DNA of 64,000 bases from the NCBI GenBank assembly GCA_009760855.2, contig WPIO01000001.1, positions 12,955,001 to 13,019,000 of the forward strand, in the 5' to 3' direction. The notes beneath the pieces were generated by a model. It saw only the letters and a list, made by a program, of their open reading frames with translations. It searched no databases and had not been told where the DNA came from. This DNA is from Cristatella mucedo (taxonomy: Eukaryota; Bryozoa; Phylactolaemata; Cristatellidae). How positions within the stretch are numbered: position 1 is the first letter of the stretch; the number at the start of each line of letters is the position of its first letter. Shown piece after piece: positions 39,702-54,000 of this stretch. A program made the position numbers and the translations under genes.

Positions 39702-42700
39702 ATGGACCGCGAGTCTCCGAACTCCCTATCTTCTGGTTGCGTTGAGCTTTTGGAGGCAGCTCTTGCTGGTGAGATTCAGGCACTTAAAGAGTTTCAGAGC
39801 GATCATTATAGTAACAGGTTATTCTAATTCCTGCACCGTATACTGTGGAGACAGTTTTTTCTCATTGAAAATGAGTATACGAATATCAACGTACTACAGT
39901 AACGTGTACGCGTTGTAAGTGTGATGGGCGCTTCTGTAATTTATACTTAATGCAATGGATGAATAGACCATGCCATTTTTAATGGCTCCCACTTCTATGT
40001 GCCTCAGTTAGCGCGGTTCTTATGTTTTTTGTTTCTCACCATAGCTGCGAATCATGCCTGGTCTCGAAACATGCTCAGCCTATAGCTGTTTGCAATGTCA
40101 GTGTCTCGCACCTGGTGCGTTGCCGCGGAGTACGCGGTACTTGGCCCGTCCTTTTAACTAAGATTCGCGCTCACCCAACTAGTCGTGCTAGACAATGACC
40201 TACCACTTTGACCCGGCGGCCGGATGATGCCAGGAGTTATGCAACCCTTCCTGGAGGCACTTCGATCCGCTTCATTTGCTTAAGTACCGATCGTAGAGCA
40301 CTGCGCTCCCCTATACATTAGTGTCCTGATTTAAGCTTTTGCTTTTGGCGACTCGGGCTCCTTGAGAAAGTGGAAACTGCAACGAGCGCTTACCGTGGTA
40401 GTTATAGGTAGGGAACGTTAGCCTCATAGCCCGTAAACTGTAAGCAGCTCCAGCTCACCCGTTACTCATTTCGGATGGGGGTGCATGCTGAACTAATTAC
40501 TTGATATCTTTATGGTTGACTATACAATTTTGAATGGATGACATTGGCTGTGGAGGACAACCCCCTCCACCCCCCCCCCCGATGGATGGCAGTCTCTGCT
40601 ATGCCATAACTGCCTCTTCTGGTTGACATTTACCTGCCATTGCTAATAAGGTACTAGCCCATACAGCCGTGATAAATCATGGAAAACTACTCCAACTTTG
40701 CTTTGAAAGGTGAGCATAATTGTCTGCTGACTTACCTCTTGTACCTGTCGTTACATGCATTCTTGCAGTTCTTTCCTAATTTAGAAAAATATAGGAAGAA
40801 AAAGAAAAATACTTTATGGTCAGGTGTCTAGTATGCCTTTTAGTATCGCTGTGGGCCCATATGCTCGCCAATCTTTCAGCCTACAAAAAAGAACTGTTTA
40901 CTGAAGGATGTTAACACTGGGTCATGAATTTCGAGTACCTTACTCCTCGGCCAAATTTTCTATATGAAATACCTATATTCACACGAGTCTCTTCCCATTG
41001 GTCAGGACCAGCTACCGATTCTCCAGGGACTTCTATTTACCCACAAACAGATGCTATCATAAGTTTAAGTGAGCCGCCATACCTTCCGGAAAGTTTGCCA
41101 CTTGGCCTCTGACCCTCTGGCAACTCATCATGTACTGCTTTAAGAACACATTGCTTTTCTTGCACATACAGCCTTGGTGATAGATAATAATGCTATGCTT
41201 AGGAAGTGGCGCCACCATGCTTTCTAATCACTTAATTTCAAATAATATAATTATAAATATCACTTCCCTTATGCGGGTTGGCATGGAAGACCCTTGTGCA
41301 CAATTTCGGATTTATTTCTTGCCCTGCCTTGACAAAGACCCTCAATTAAGATATCTCTAGAGGTGGTACGAATGTCTGCCGATCTTGTAGTACTTTACTC
41401 CAAAAAGTCCTGAGATGTTTGATAGGGTTCTGATTAAGGCTGATACATGGCCATGGCAATGCAGCCAGTGAAGGTTACCCATGATTGGGACCATTGTCGA
41501 AAAACTCTCCCACCTACAGTTTGGTTTGTTTATGGTCGTTATCCTGTTGCCATATAAAATGTAGCCCTCAGGGCTATTGCACTTGTAATTCCAATAGTTT
41601 TATGGCTGATAATGTTTATGCTGGTTCATAATGCCTTCTATGCGATAGTGAGTTCTGGTACCAGCTGCTGTGCAGCAGCCCCATACCATCACTCCGCCAC
41701 CGAACTTTACCGGCCTCTGAAGACAGTCATCGTTGTGCACTTCATTAATACGCTGCTGTTTCATGTATGCTCTCCTACCAGCTATGAAAATGGTAAACTA
41801 CGATTAAGCTGTCCACACAACTCTTTGCCTAAGCCCAATGGGTGTGATCCCTAACTCATTACAGATAGCTTCAATTTTTGCTGTTTTCGAGAGTGAATGC
41901 TTACGATGGGCAATCGTGGAGAGTATACCTTTCTAGTGTAATCTTAGGAGAATGGTTGATTTGCTCAGCTTAAGCCCTATTGTAAGTTAAATTGTGTTAG
42001 CAACACTTTTCACGGAAGCATGTCTGTTCTTCAAGGTTTTCGTTTATATAGCCCTGTCATCCCAATAGCTTGTCAGCTTTTTGTGACCTCATTGCTTCCT
42101 TGTTCCCATCATACCGAGTTACAACTGCTTATAAATATTGTAATATGTTTGCTGCTCTGAAATCGTAATCGCTTTTGCATTCCTCACCTTGTTGTTGCCA
42201 GGAGAATGCAGTTCCCAAATTTTTCTTGGTGTGTGTAGCAATCTCCCCTGCTTTCAACGATCTCACAGAGCTTGTAAGCTACCCACCCCTCAATTTAGCT
42301 GCAAAAGGAAACACATACTAGCTGATTTAACAGCCTCTTTTGCATAGCAATAGAAGAGCCTTTATGGCTATCACCACCTCTAGCACTGGCAATAAAGGAT
42401 CGCCCACTGCAGGATTCGAACCTACGACTTTGGGACCGAGGTCGTGAAAGCAACCGCCTAACCTAGTATGCCAAAAGGAAGTCACCTAGGCTACCCTCTG
42501 GGAACTATGACAGTGCAGACAAATGCACTTTAGGGTTCGACAGTTGTGCAATTTTTAGCAAGGCGCACCAGCAGTGCACAGACGCCATTTTTAAATGCAC
42601 TTTTAACACAAATGAATTTTCTAGTAGTTTGCTTTTCATGCGCTTGAATTGGATAAAACAACTTGGGTTAGCACGAATGGATACAGGCATTAGTATGTTG

Positions 42701-44975
42701 AGCTTTCTTAGCCACAACCGCCGGTAAAGGTCATACTCTTCGGAATTTCTTCTTTTCTAGCCCCTGCTTAAACTTTTCACGGCACGCCAACGTAATCGAA
42801 GTTGTATAGGTTGATTCTCGAGTGAACGTTTTGAATGACATTCAAGTGACCTAGGGTGGTGGCATGTTCTGTATGCTGCCATTATAGCTTCTGCTGTGGA
42901 GTACTGCAGCATACAGTCACGAGATTTCTATTGCAAGCAATTATCAGTGTTGCAAAGAGTTTTTGAGTCCATGTGAAGTTGGTGCTTGGACCGAGTGTAA
43001 ATGCTGCATTTTCATAATGACTGTTGGTGAATTTTTGGAGAGATTTGGCTATGCGACTAAGGTTATTTGGTAGTGGGGAGGTATATGCACGTGCTGCTAA
43101 TTATTTTGCTTTGGTGGGTGTGGCACTCGGGTTTGATTAATATTTTGTTGACACTGCCGAGCAGCAGGCACCAGCTTGGCTCTGAAATGCCCACTGTCGT
43201 TATATTATAGTGTTATTTTGTTATTTTAGTGGCATTTAATGGCAGGTTCAGAATGTAGAGAAAGCATGCTTTTCGTCTACTTTAACTGTTTGGGTTTTTG
43301 CAGGCGACGTGACAAAGGTACGAACTCTGATAGAAGTAACATGTGTGCCAGTGGACTGCTTGGATAAGGTAAACCTCAATAAAGTCTAGCCACAATTTGC
43401 TTACCATTTTTTCTGTCTCTAGAAAATTGTTTGCCATTCTCAAGTCTCGTTCAATTGTCAGTGGAATATTATCGAATTTGAAGTGACCTTTTTAGTTGAA
43501 GGCAATCACGTTAGTTGATAGTGGTCGGACTTGCAAACATGTGACTTAATAATAATAATAATAATAATAATAATGTACTTGATAAAGCTCCCTCAGAGAA
43601 AACAATCTCTTTCTAGGTGCTTTACATTTGCTGCAAAGGGAAATGCAATTAAATGGTAAGTAAAATCATGCTTGAAAAACAAATAAGATGAATAGCATGG
43701 TTAGGGGTGACATGCACAGGGTCAGCATGCAAATGTGGTTAGTGGCAGCATGCACAGTGTCAGCACGAATAGGCACGTGAAGGACGAATCACAGGGACCC
43801 ACTAAATGCTGTCCTAAATAGGTGTGTTTTTAAGATCCTTTTAAATGTGGTCAGGTCAGGGGATGTTCTGACGCTGGTCGGGAGGGAGTTCCAGGCTTTG
43901 GGAGCATACGAACTAAATGCACGGTCTCCAAAGGATTTGAGGTTTGTACGAGGTATTTCTAGACTGTTGGATTCCGAAAAGCGGGTGGTACGATCCTTGG
44001 CCTGATGGGGGAGTATGTCGGAGAGATAGGCTGGAGCCATAGAATGAAGGGACCTAAAAGTGAGCAACAAAACCTTGAAGTCAATCCGTTGCTTGACTGG
44101 TAGCCAGTGCAGGTCGGCGAGAAGTGGAGTAATGTGGCAACTGCGAAGCTCACGACAGACAAGCCTAGCTGCAGAGTTTTGCACCAGCAGCAATCGCCTG
44201 ATCGCACATGCTGGTAGGCCAGTGAGCAGTGAGTTGCAGAAGTCGAGGCGAGATGTCACGAATGCATGGACCAACTTAGACGTGGTATCTTTATCTAAAC
44301 AAGCCCGAATTTTAGCAATGTTATGAAGCTGAAAATAGGCAGATTTGACTGTGGAACTGATATGGTCGTCTAACGAGAGGTCGCTTTGGAATATGACACC
44401 TAGATTTCGAGCTGATTCGACAGGAGATATGCTGGCAGAGCCAATTTTGAGAGACAGCCATTCCAATTTCTGAATCACACTGGGTTTACCCATAACTAGT
44501 AAGTTAGTTTTGTCATCGTTTAGTTTTAGAAAATTTGCTGCCATCCATGTGCGGATGTCATCAATGCATGTGAGTTTAGAGAATTTGAGGTGCTCGAAGG
44601 CTGGGAGGGATCAAAGCAAAGGTACAACTGAGTGTCATCCGCATAGAAGTGAAAGCCTAGATTGTGCTTGGCAATCACATCAGCAAGAGGGAGAGTATAA
44701 ACCGTGAAAAGAACCGGACCTAGCACGGAGCCCTGAGGTACTCCATATTTCAGAGATACCTCGGATGATCTTTGCCCATTCACGTCAATACTTCTACCTG
44801 CATGCCTCACGGCTTGCTCGGGAGTGTTTACTGTTTGATGCCAATTAACCTGCTCCCTGCCACATATGAATGTCTGAAAAGAAATGCTAGTCACTGAAAA
44901 GATCCTCTGTAGTAGTAAGATTGTTGCAAATTGCTAAACACTTATGGTCAGTCGACTGGACTTATTGGTATTCGA

Positions 44976-45019
<44 letters not shown>

Positions 45020-48000
45020 GTGCAAATTTGTGTTGCATTTGGAGGCTTATGGGCTGCCAGTCAATCAGAACATGAGGGGGCAACACCTTTTGCCAGTGTC
45101 AATTGGCATAGTTTGAGAGCAAAGCCACCCGGAGACGTAAGCCACGTACTTTCAGAAACATCAACGAAACCAAACATGTAATGGGAATTCATTCTACCAG
45201 CAGTGCAAGGAAGAAAAACGGAAAAGCTAACAAGGAAAAACCTAGCACCACTGGCAGCTATTAATATTTCAAATAAGTCTGTCCAGATCCCTTTGGTCTT
45301 TCGAGTTTTCCCTAAGGGGGAAGTTACTTGAGAAGCTAGGGTCTATGGAGCTTCTCGAAGTGAATTGAATCCGAATGATAGATCACCGACTATATTCATA
45401 TAGTATAGCAGGTTCCTTATTTGAATGCTGTTGTAGATGCTATATATAAGGTTTAACTTGGTGTCTCCTTGACATTGTTGAGTTGCTGTGACATTGGCCT
45501 GCAATGTGGGTAGCTTTAGGTTCAGCATCCGAGCCCTATTAGGCCTCATGTAATCGTTTCTGTCAATTGCTAGCATGTATTACTGTCATAATAATGCTTT
45601 ACAACTCGCTGGAAGAGAAATATGGGTTATCAGCCAAGAGTTAATAACAGGCATGGTGTATGCTTAGACAAGCATGCAAAAGCACACAAGAAGAACCCTG
45701 CCCTGGTTACTAGGATCCATGGTTAGTATAAGCCCTGGTTAGTGGGAGCCTTGGCTTATAGCATGCACTGAATCATGCGCTGTTAAACACACAAAACACT
45801 CAAGAAAAAAGACTGGACCTGTTGGCTATCAACATTTCTCAGCTCTTAGTCTCTCTCCCTTTGCCTGCAGGATTTTTGGCAGCTGCTTTGTTGTCAGTGG
45901 TTTCCAGCATCGGCCACTGTAGCTTTTTCTAGAGCTTACTGCCCTAACTTACTTTTAGTCTCACACTATGTTAACATAGCCATAGTCTTGTACAACAAGG
46001 ACATTGACAATTATATACAATGGTCAAGAGCAGCAAGAAGACACAAGATCATCAGCCTAAGTACTACAGCAGCATCATTATGGATAATTGTAGCACTTGG
46101 GTGATTACAGCCAAGGGAGGACTTGCTAAGCAAATACAGTATGTCGTCATCGTGCGAAAGAAAGGAGCAGCTAGCTTTTTGTTTCTGTAAGACCTAAGTG
46201 TGCTAAGCAGCTTGCTGTACATATGCAGCATTGTTCTAGCTGTAAGCTTTGTGAATTTCGTCAAGATAGCTGCATCGCCGTTGCTCTGATTGTGCAACTC
46301 AGCTTAGATCAAGAACTTTGTCATCACCAAACAACTCCAGCTGGTATGCTTGTGTAGCCATGAATTTACTCGAGCATTACTGTGTTTTGTAAGGTAACAT
46401 ATGGTAAAATGCTTGTTCCCGTGAAGGGTGGGCCCAGCTGCATGGAGGTGGTTTAGTGCGGCTAGGCCAGGAGTTAACCCCCCCAACATTGGCTGATGAT
46501 AACATCAGGCTACTTTAAAGCCCTTTTTTAGCTTGTTACAATGTCAATGTCAAAATTTCAAATACAATTAAAATGCATATTGCAATGTTACTTATACTAG
46601 TATAAGATATTTATGGTTGTCAATATGTGCTTCATTGTGGTCAAGGTGAATGTTTTTGATGACGTCATGATTTTGATGAGGTCGTGGGCTCGAGCCCTTC
46701 AGCATATATGAAGCACCTAGGTAGAGATTAAGTTTTCTTAGGGTGCTATACACATGCATTATATTTAAAAAATACCTTTTAAACTCTTTAGTCATGTAAT
46801 CTCAGGACCGAGTAGCTGTGCATTTGAACGTTTTACAATGCCACTTCTGGGATTAAGGTGAGCATTATGTTGCTTAGGATTGACCGAATGCAAGTATAGT
46901 GCAAATACATTTCTTGCTAAGATTGTATTATACGAATTATTGCTTATATTATAATTCAAATACATTGCATGATCCTGTAACCATCGGCACTACTTCATAA
47001 TGTTGCATGAACGCATTTGCATCATTGATATTAACCTATATAGCAGAAATCCGTAAAGCCTTTATGAAGGCTGTTGCTAGAGACATCCAATGTATATTCG
47101 TTGAAGAATGGGATGACACCATTGCAGCAAGCTGCTTTCCGAGGACACAGAGACGTTTGCCGATATCTTCTTGAACATGGTGCTGATGTTAACTCAAACA
47201 AGCATGATAATGGATATTCTGCTTTGATGTTTGCAGCTTTATCAGGTGATGCAAGCAAGTGTGCAGATATTGGCCCTACCGCAGTTATTCAGTTCCCGGC
47301 TTTATCGACCGTTTTTGTATTCGCGGCAATTTTTGATGAAGCTTTTTTTCTGTTTAGGTTTTTTTTATATATACCAGAATCCGTGTTTTCTAGGTGACAC
47401 GGATGTAACCAGAATGTTGCTGGAGGCTGGGGCTGATGTTTTGCATACCAACTCTGTGAACAGAAATGCTTCACAAATGGCTGCCTTTGTCAGTACGTCT
47501 GAAATAATATTGTTCTGTTTCATGCCACTATCATTTTTTGTTTGTGCTTGATAGCGTAATGTCAGACAGTGCCTAGGTGATACTTAATTTTGTTTTAGTG
47601 CAGAATTTATTTCTGTCATTGTGAAATGCATTCGTGGGCAGATGTTTTAATTCAGCTGGGGCTAAAGCCTGTGAAGAGTAATTAGAAAGTACTGTGAACT
47701 ATTCTAAAAACTTTCACAAACCATACTGCAGCTGATTCTGATAACTTATTTTGAGCTTGTTTTAAATGTTATGTTAGCACCATATTCATGGTTTCCTTTT
47801 AAAGTACAGTACCAACTAGATATCTCTAATGTTCCTGCTGCCAGTCTAGAGTTGCCAAATCTCCATAAGTTGATGTTGCTGTAAGCTTCATGACTACAAC
47901 TATAAAAACAGGAGGTGTGACAGGAGAGGTTGAGTTTTGCAGCTACATCTGCGCATGCGTGCGTTGCTTGGTTTACATATATTGGCTTGATTTGGCCAAG

Positions 48001-51000
48001 GGTAATTTGCTGCATAGTTTATCATCCGCATGTATATTCCAGCATTCCACGCAGGTGGCCACATAAATCATGTGATATTGCTGGTCCTAAGCTTTTTGTT
48101 TGAGTAAAACTTGACACGAGGCTGCCAAATGTTCACTTGCCATTCGTTTTGCATATTTATCGATTATCTGTATCCTAGGTGACGCCCTACAGTTTATTGT
48201 GGGTCAAGAACTCTATAGCCACTCGCATTTCTGACGTGAGGCATAGCTCCATGGTCATTGTTGCTTTGGGGGTGAGCTTTTACTTTTCAGACCCGAAATT
48301 TGTCTTGAGATGGTCTTGCTAGTTAGTCGAGTTTTTCTTGTTGATCTAACCACTTTCCACAGGCTGCCTTGCTTTAAATAGGGTTACTTTCCGTCCCATG
48401 TTAAAATTGACCTGTGTTAGTGTCTTCTCTCGTCCATGTGCCTTGGAGTCAGACCTGCTTTGATTGCTATCGTGTACTAATTAAACATAGGGAAATAAAT
48501 TTCACGGTATTTTGCAAATGTTTGCTTTTGTATTGCCTGCTGGGCTTGGGGTGACGATCTATGTCTTGCCTGATTTTCTGTTAGTATGCAATGACGATTT
48601 CTGCAATTGAAGTGAGCAGTGTTAGATTATGTGTTGCATGGTGATAAGGGTAGCTCAACATCATCATCTTTTGCCATTGTCTGGCCATAGGTAATCATGA
48701 GGTTGTTGCATTGATTAACAACTTTTTGCCAAAGACAGAACTTGAATATTATACCAAGCCAATGGGTGAGTAGCAACTTAAGAGATCGTCGTGCAGATTT
48801 CCTCCTCTAGCACTGCTTGTTAGTTGTTTGCTGCTATTGTGGACTGTTTGTTAAGTGTTTATTACTTGGGACTTGGCTTTGCACCTGCGGGTGGGCATCT
48901 GTTTGTTTCACGATTTTTCGCTTAAAGATTCTCCTCTTCAAGATGGGCGCTGTCACCTATTTAGTGAAACTTTTTGCTGGACCGTCTGCCATGACGTCAT
49001 GATCTGTGTGTGTGTGTTTGCGCGTGCGTGTGTGCTTGTGTGTGTGTGTGCTTGTGTGTGTGTGTCTGCGTGTGTTTCTGTGTCTGTGTGTTTATGTGTG
49101 TTATAAATGCTGAATCCGTTGAGGTTGGTTCTTGCAAAGCCTGTTGACCAGTGGCTTTACCTAACATAGTCAGAAGTTCAGGTTCAAAGGGAGAGTTGTT
49201 GTCTTGGTGGCAAGTTCCTCGCCTGTAGACAAATGCCAGAGGAGCTCCGCGATGTTACGAGTGAATGCCGAATGACTTTGTGGTATGCCCAGCGAAAAGT
49301 CGTGCAGTGCAGACAGTGATCGGTTCAGTTCTCGCTGGCTCTCAAGTTTTTTGTCGTGTTGAAGGTGTGGCAAACACCGTGAGACTGTCCAGCGATCTCG
49401 TGCAGCCCCTGCACAGTTTGCTGCTTCTGTCGAATCTGCACCCAGTCAAGGTGAGCAAGCGGAGTTCCGTGCATGCAGGCACGAGTAGCAACTGTGCTTG
49501 CCTGCACATTCGTGCTGTGCTGATGCTGCCGTCAAGATTGCTTCTGAGCGATATATCATTGCAGCTCCGGCTGCTGAATGTCTGTTTAGTATTGGTCCAT
49601 GTGGAAATGCCGGGCATGTCCCAGCCTTTGTTCCAGTGGTTAAGGTGCTTGCCTTTAACGACCGATACCAAGGTGAATGTGTTTGTTGGCCGAGGTCGTG
49701 GGCTCGAGCACCTTGGCAAATGTGAAGTGCCTGAAAGGAGATTAAAGTTCTCCTAGGGCGTTATTTAAAAATGAATAATATTTTTATTAATTTGTTGCCA
49801 TGGGCGTATGCAGCGACGAACGTGCTCGGCGGACACTAGCTGCACCGGACTAATTTCTCCACGGAAACGTCGCCACTCTATACACGAGGGTTTGCGCATG
49901 TTCGTGTGTGTGCGTGTGCTTGTGTTTGTGAGTGTGTACTTAGCCTATTTTTCAGAAGTTTTGACTTGAATAGAGGCTCTACTAATTTGCTGGATCGGAG
50001 GCAACATATCTACAAACAACAAATTTACCAATCTCTGCCCCATATTTGACTTGTATCCCAACTTGTCGAACCTTGGTAGATTGCAATACGTGCATGAAGC
50101 TTGTTGAGGTGCATTCTTGTGGCTTCTATACAACTTCATTTCTGCTTGTCTAGGTTCTTCACTACCTTAGCAGCAACATCTGCCTGGTGATGCAGGCCAC
50201 CGCTGTGTGTCGTGTGCTCGACGATCTCATCAAGCGCCATATGGCACCGCACGACACACACGAGGGCCTTGCCCTCAAGCTGCACTACTTTGCCTGTGTA
50301 CTCCGACAATCTGATAAGAGTGCAAGCACAGCTGCTGCAAGTGGGGATAATTCCAGTGGCAAGGTCGCTACAGTGCTTGCTGCTCAGATAAAAAAGTAAG
50401 TGTGCACATGTACACTGCATTATGCTAATCTTCTGCAAGCTTGTGCTGCCGCAACTTATGATCACCGACTGACGGGCTGTGGGTGGCAGCCCCCCACCCC
50501 TTGAGCCAGGCTGAATATCACAGAGTAGTAGACATCAGTATAATCTGCCGTATGATTTGTTGGGCAAGGTCAGTGCCCCGCCCCCGAAAAGAATTCCGTC
50601 TAGGCTGCTGCCTAATATTTGGTTTTTCAACTCTATACTGGTGTTTAATTTTTCATTCGCATGTGCTGCTGACGTTTTCTCTTAGGATGATGCAGTTTGA
50701 GAGTTAGATGCACACGGGGTGTGTTTTGGGTTGGATAATGAGATAGAGCACTACTGCGATGTGCCTATGATCAGGTAGACTATCGTGTTGCCTTTGGAGG
50801 CAAAACACTGGCATGTGGGATTTCACAAGTTGGCAGCACTCATTCTCACCCTGCTTTGCGATAGCTAGGCTAAGTATCTTAACCGACTCTATAGAACGTT
50901 GCATGATGTTGGCTGTCCCAGGTTAAAAGCTGTGTGACGTCGTACTGGTAACCAGCGAATTACTTGGCTGCTGCATAAGCAGCAGCAAAGTAATATCAGC

Positions 51001-54000
51001 AGCACTCACGAATGAAAAATTAAACATCGGTATGGAGTTAAAAGACCAAGTATTAGGTAGCAGCCTAGACAGAATTCTTTTCAGGGGCGGAGCACTGACC
51101 TTGCCCGACAAATCATAAGGCAGGTAGTAGCTGGACCATCTTTATTGCCGTTTATGTTCTGCTGTCTACCTACATACCTTCACAGATGACTTGTTCCAGC
51201 CTGTACATAAAGTGGGGTGTGGATGCCGTCTATGCCGGCAGATGGCTCCAAAGTTGTGTTGGGATCGTGATGTAAGTGTGCATACCCCAGCTTATGGCAG
51301 TGCCTGCCTAAATGTTGTCTACCTGTATGTACTAGGCTGCCGGCCCCCTCCCGACCTTAGCTAGCCAATCGGAGCGTTCCTGCTGCTAGGCGCAAGCAAA
51401 GATGCTAGCCAATCGGATTTTAGCGTTCCTGAGCCATGGACGACGGAAGTTCCTATTAGAGTTAACGTCTGCACTGGAGTTCATGATTAAACCTTGTCGA
51501 GTACGGTTTCGCATGAGTGCTCCAAGTCGTTTGCTGTTTGGCAAGACGCGAATACTCATGCCTACATCAGTTGTTCACAAACAGAATAAATCAAGCATTT
51601 TTGTACAGTATACATATTGAATGTCTGACCTAACTTAAATATAATTTGACTTGTCATACATTTTAGTAAGAATTATACTGTTCCGTGATTTATAAATAAA
51701 TATAGAAGAGGCAGCTACAAGGATTATCAACTTCTACAGTCTTTGAGGTGGTGTTACTTCAATTATTCTGTATCCATGCAGCTCTTCCTTATCATGGTCT
51801 TAGCAGGGTCAGAATCAAACCAAGCACAGCACCCCAGCCTATGACAGCATTATAGGACAGGTGATTGACTTTGCCAACTGAATACTTTAGAGACTGATTC
51901 GGCCAACAATCTGTAGGAAGCTTGGACTCTGAGCTTCGGGTCATTGTCCTGCTGCCGAATGTAATCGTTCCTTGGACAATATCTGGTACTTGAAGTTCCT
52001 GTATTTCCTGCTGAATTGAGATGCATGCTCTCTTGCATATTCCCTTAATACGATACAGAATTCTAAAAAAATGTTAGCTGATTTAGCAGCCTCATTTGTA
52101 TAGTGGCAGTACAGCCTTAACTGCTATCACCACCACTTACAGTGGGCAGCAAAGGATCGATCACTACAGGACTCGAACCCACGACCCGGGTCTTAAAGAG
52201 GGAGCACCTAACCCATGGGTGGAGACCCAGGGCTAAAAATTTACGAAGAACAGAAACACCACTGCCACTAAATTTAACTGTTGAGTGTGAGTGTCAGGCG
52301 GTAAATCTTCTCTTGTTGCCATCATCTGTATTTTTTTTTACTGTAACAGCAAGCAAGAATCGGTACCATTAGGCCCATACAACTTTTTTCTGCTCATACA
52401 TATTTTCCAATCGTAAATTGAATGGTGGGCATGTTTCCCAATGTGAGCTGGTCTCTTCCAGCTCCAAAAACAAGTTTTGCACATAACGTCTCTCTAAAAA
52501 TATGCCATGGTCAGTGCACTCTGTCTCTATGCTTACGAGACTGTCCTCTCCCTCGGTGGCCGCCAACGACAGACAGTTCTTGGAGGGATGCTTTGTAGTG
52601 TGGACTCACCAAATTATCTTCCTCGAATTTCAGAAAGAAAGCCTATTAGCCACTGTGTGTTCTGTCTTCGTGGCTTTGTTAAGCTGCAACTAAAGGCTGT
52701 CTGTGGCTGATTTCAATAATCAGTGGCTCTTCTTGATCCCCTAGCCCAGTCATGCATGGCCTGCAGTCGCCCTGCTGTAAAGCTGTCAGTCGTTACCTTC
52801 TCAGCTATGTCGGAGCCAACTCGAAGCCGGAAGAAGCCAGCACTGAGTCGGTAGGTAGGAGAACCCTCCTGTTAGCGCACTGGGAGTGTGTAGACATTGG
52901 AGAGATGTGGCAAATAGCTAAAACAGCAAATGTACTTATCCTTCGAAGTTGTGTTTAATTTCCCAAACTGTATAGCTACTAGACGGTTTCAAGACAGTCG
53001 TTTACTGGCGTTCAGACTAGAGTGTAGGCTGTTCCATTTTGACTGTAGCAGCAGGTCACGATGTGCTGGAGCATGCAGCTGCTGCTCTCTGGTCTCCAGC
53101 TCCGTTCGACCTATTTGTTGAATTTTAGCAGTAGAGCAAGGCTTTTTTGGAGCAGTGTATGTTGCAGCTTGATTGCTAGCCGCATGTGCAGCAACACGGA
53201 ACCATTCTTTGATGGAAAAGTGCGGGCTTTGCCGTGCTAAGCTACTTGATTGTGATAACCCAGAGGTAAGGTGCTTGCTCTTTACGACCGAGGTCGTGTA
53301 TTTGAATTCTTCAGTTGGCGATTCTTTATTGCCAAAAGCAAGCAGTGGTGATAGCCGTTAAGGCCCTGCTGCTGCTATATAAAGGAGGCTGTTAAAGAAG
53401 CTATTATAATAGCTTGGCTGTGGGTCTGGCACTTGTTATAACATTGCATTAGTTATTTGTTTGTCACATTTTTGTAACATAACAGTGATGCATTTTTAGG
53501 CTGTCGAAGGGTCGTGACTCAGATGGTTTTCTCGAGAATGCAGAGATATTTGTGAGGTCAACCTTGAAGTCCTTTCCACATCCGGAGAGCAGTTTGTTCC
53601 AACAGGCTGTGAAGAGGCTTGCAGTCATCACCTTGGTATGGCACCTGTGCTGCAGTTATATTTTGTTTGGGGACATCCTTGCATGATCGATAGTTTAGGT
53701 GATATTCTTTTTCTCTGTCGTGCCATAACTTGCATTGTCATTAATGGATTGCTCTACTTGTGGCTGTCTGAATATTGACCTTTATAGAGGATTAGTGAAG
53801 CTCATAGAAATCGAGACACTTTACAACTTTAATATCATCAACGTCCTGAGTTTCTTATTCAATGCTTGACTGCTTGAAAAATCCAGTGCTGTGCAGCTAG
53901 CAGCTTAGCTCATGTCATAATGTTCTTAATCGTGTTTATATTCAGGGTGACTCGCCGACCGCCGTCCAGGTACTGGACAGTCTGATCAATGGCATGCGTG

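Noticed and set aside
47041-47106. Extension of the ANKMY2 third exon upstream to an acceptor at 47,080
   Set aside because: It would give a poor match. The exon at 43304-43368, ending LDK in phase 0, joins NGMTPL at 47107 exactly as in the family.
52369-52710. Overlapping open frames on both strands (52369-52566 minus, 52502-52710 plus)
   Set aside because: Neither resembles a known family or shows clear splice sites. They lie in an ANKMY2 intron near transposon debris.
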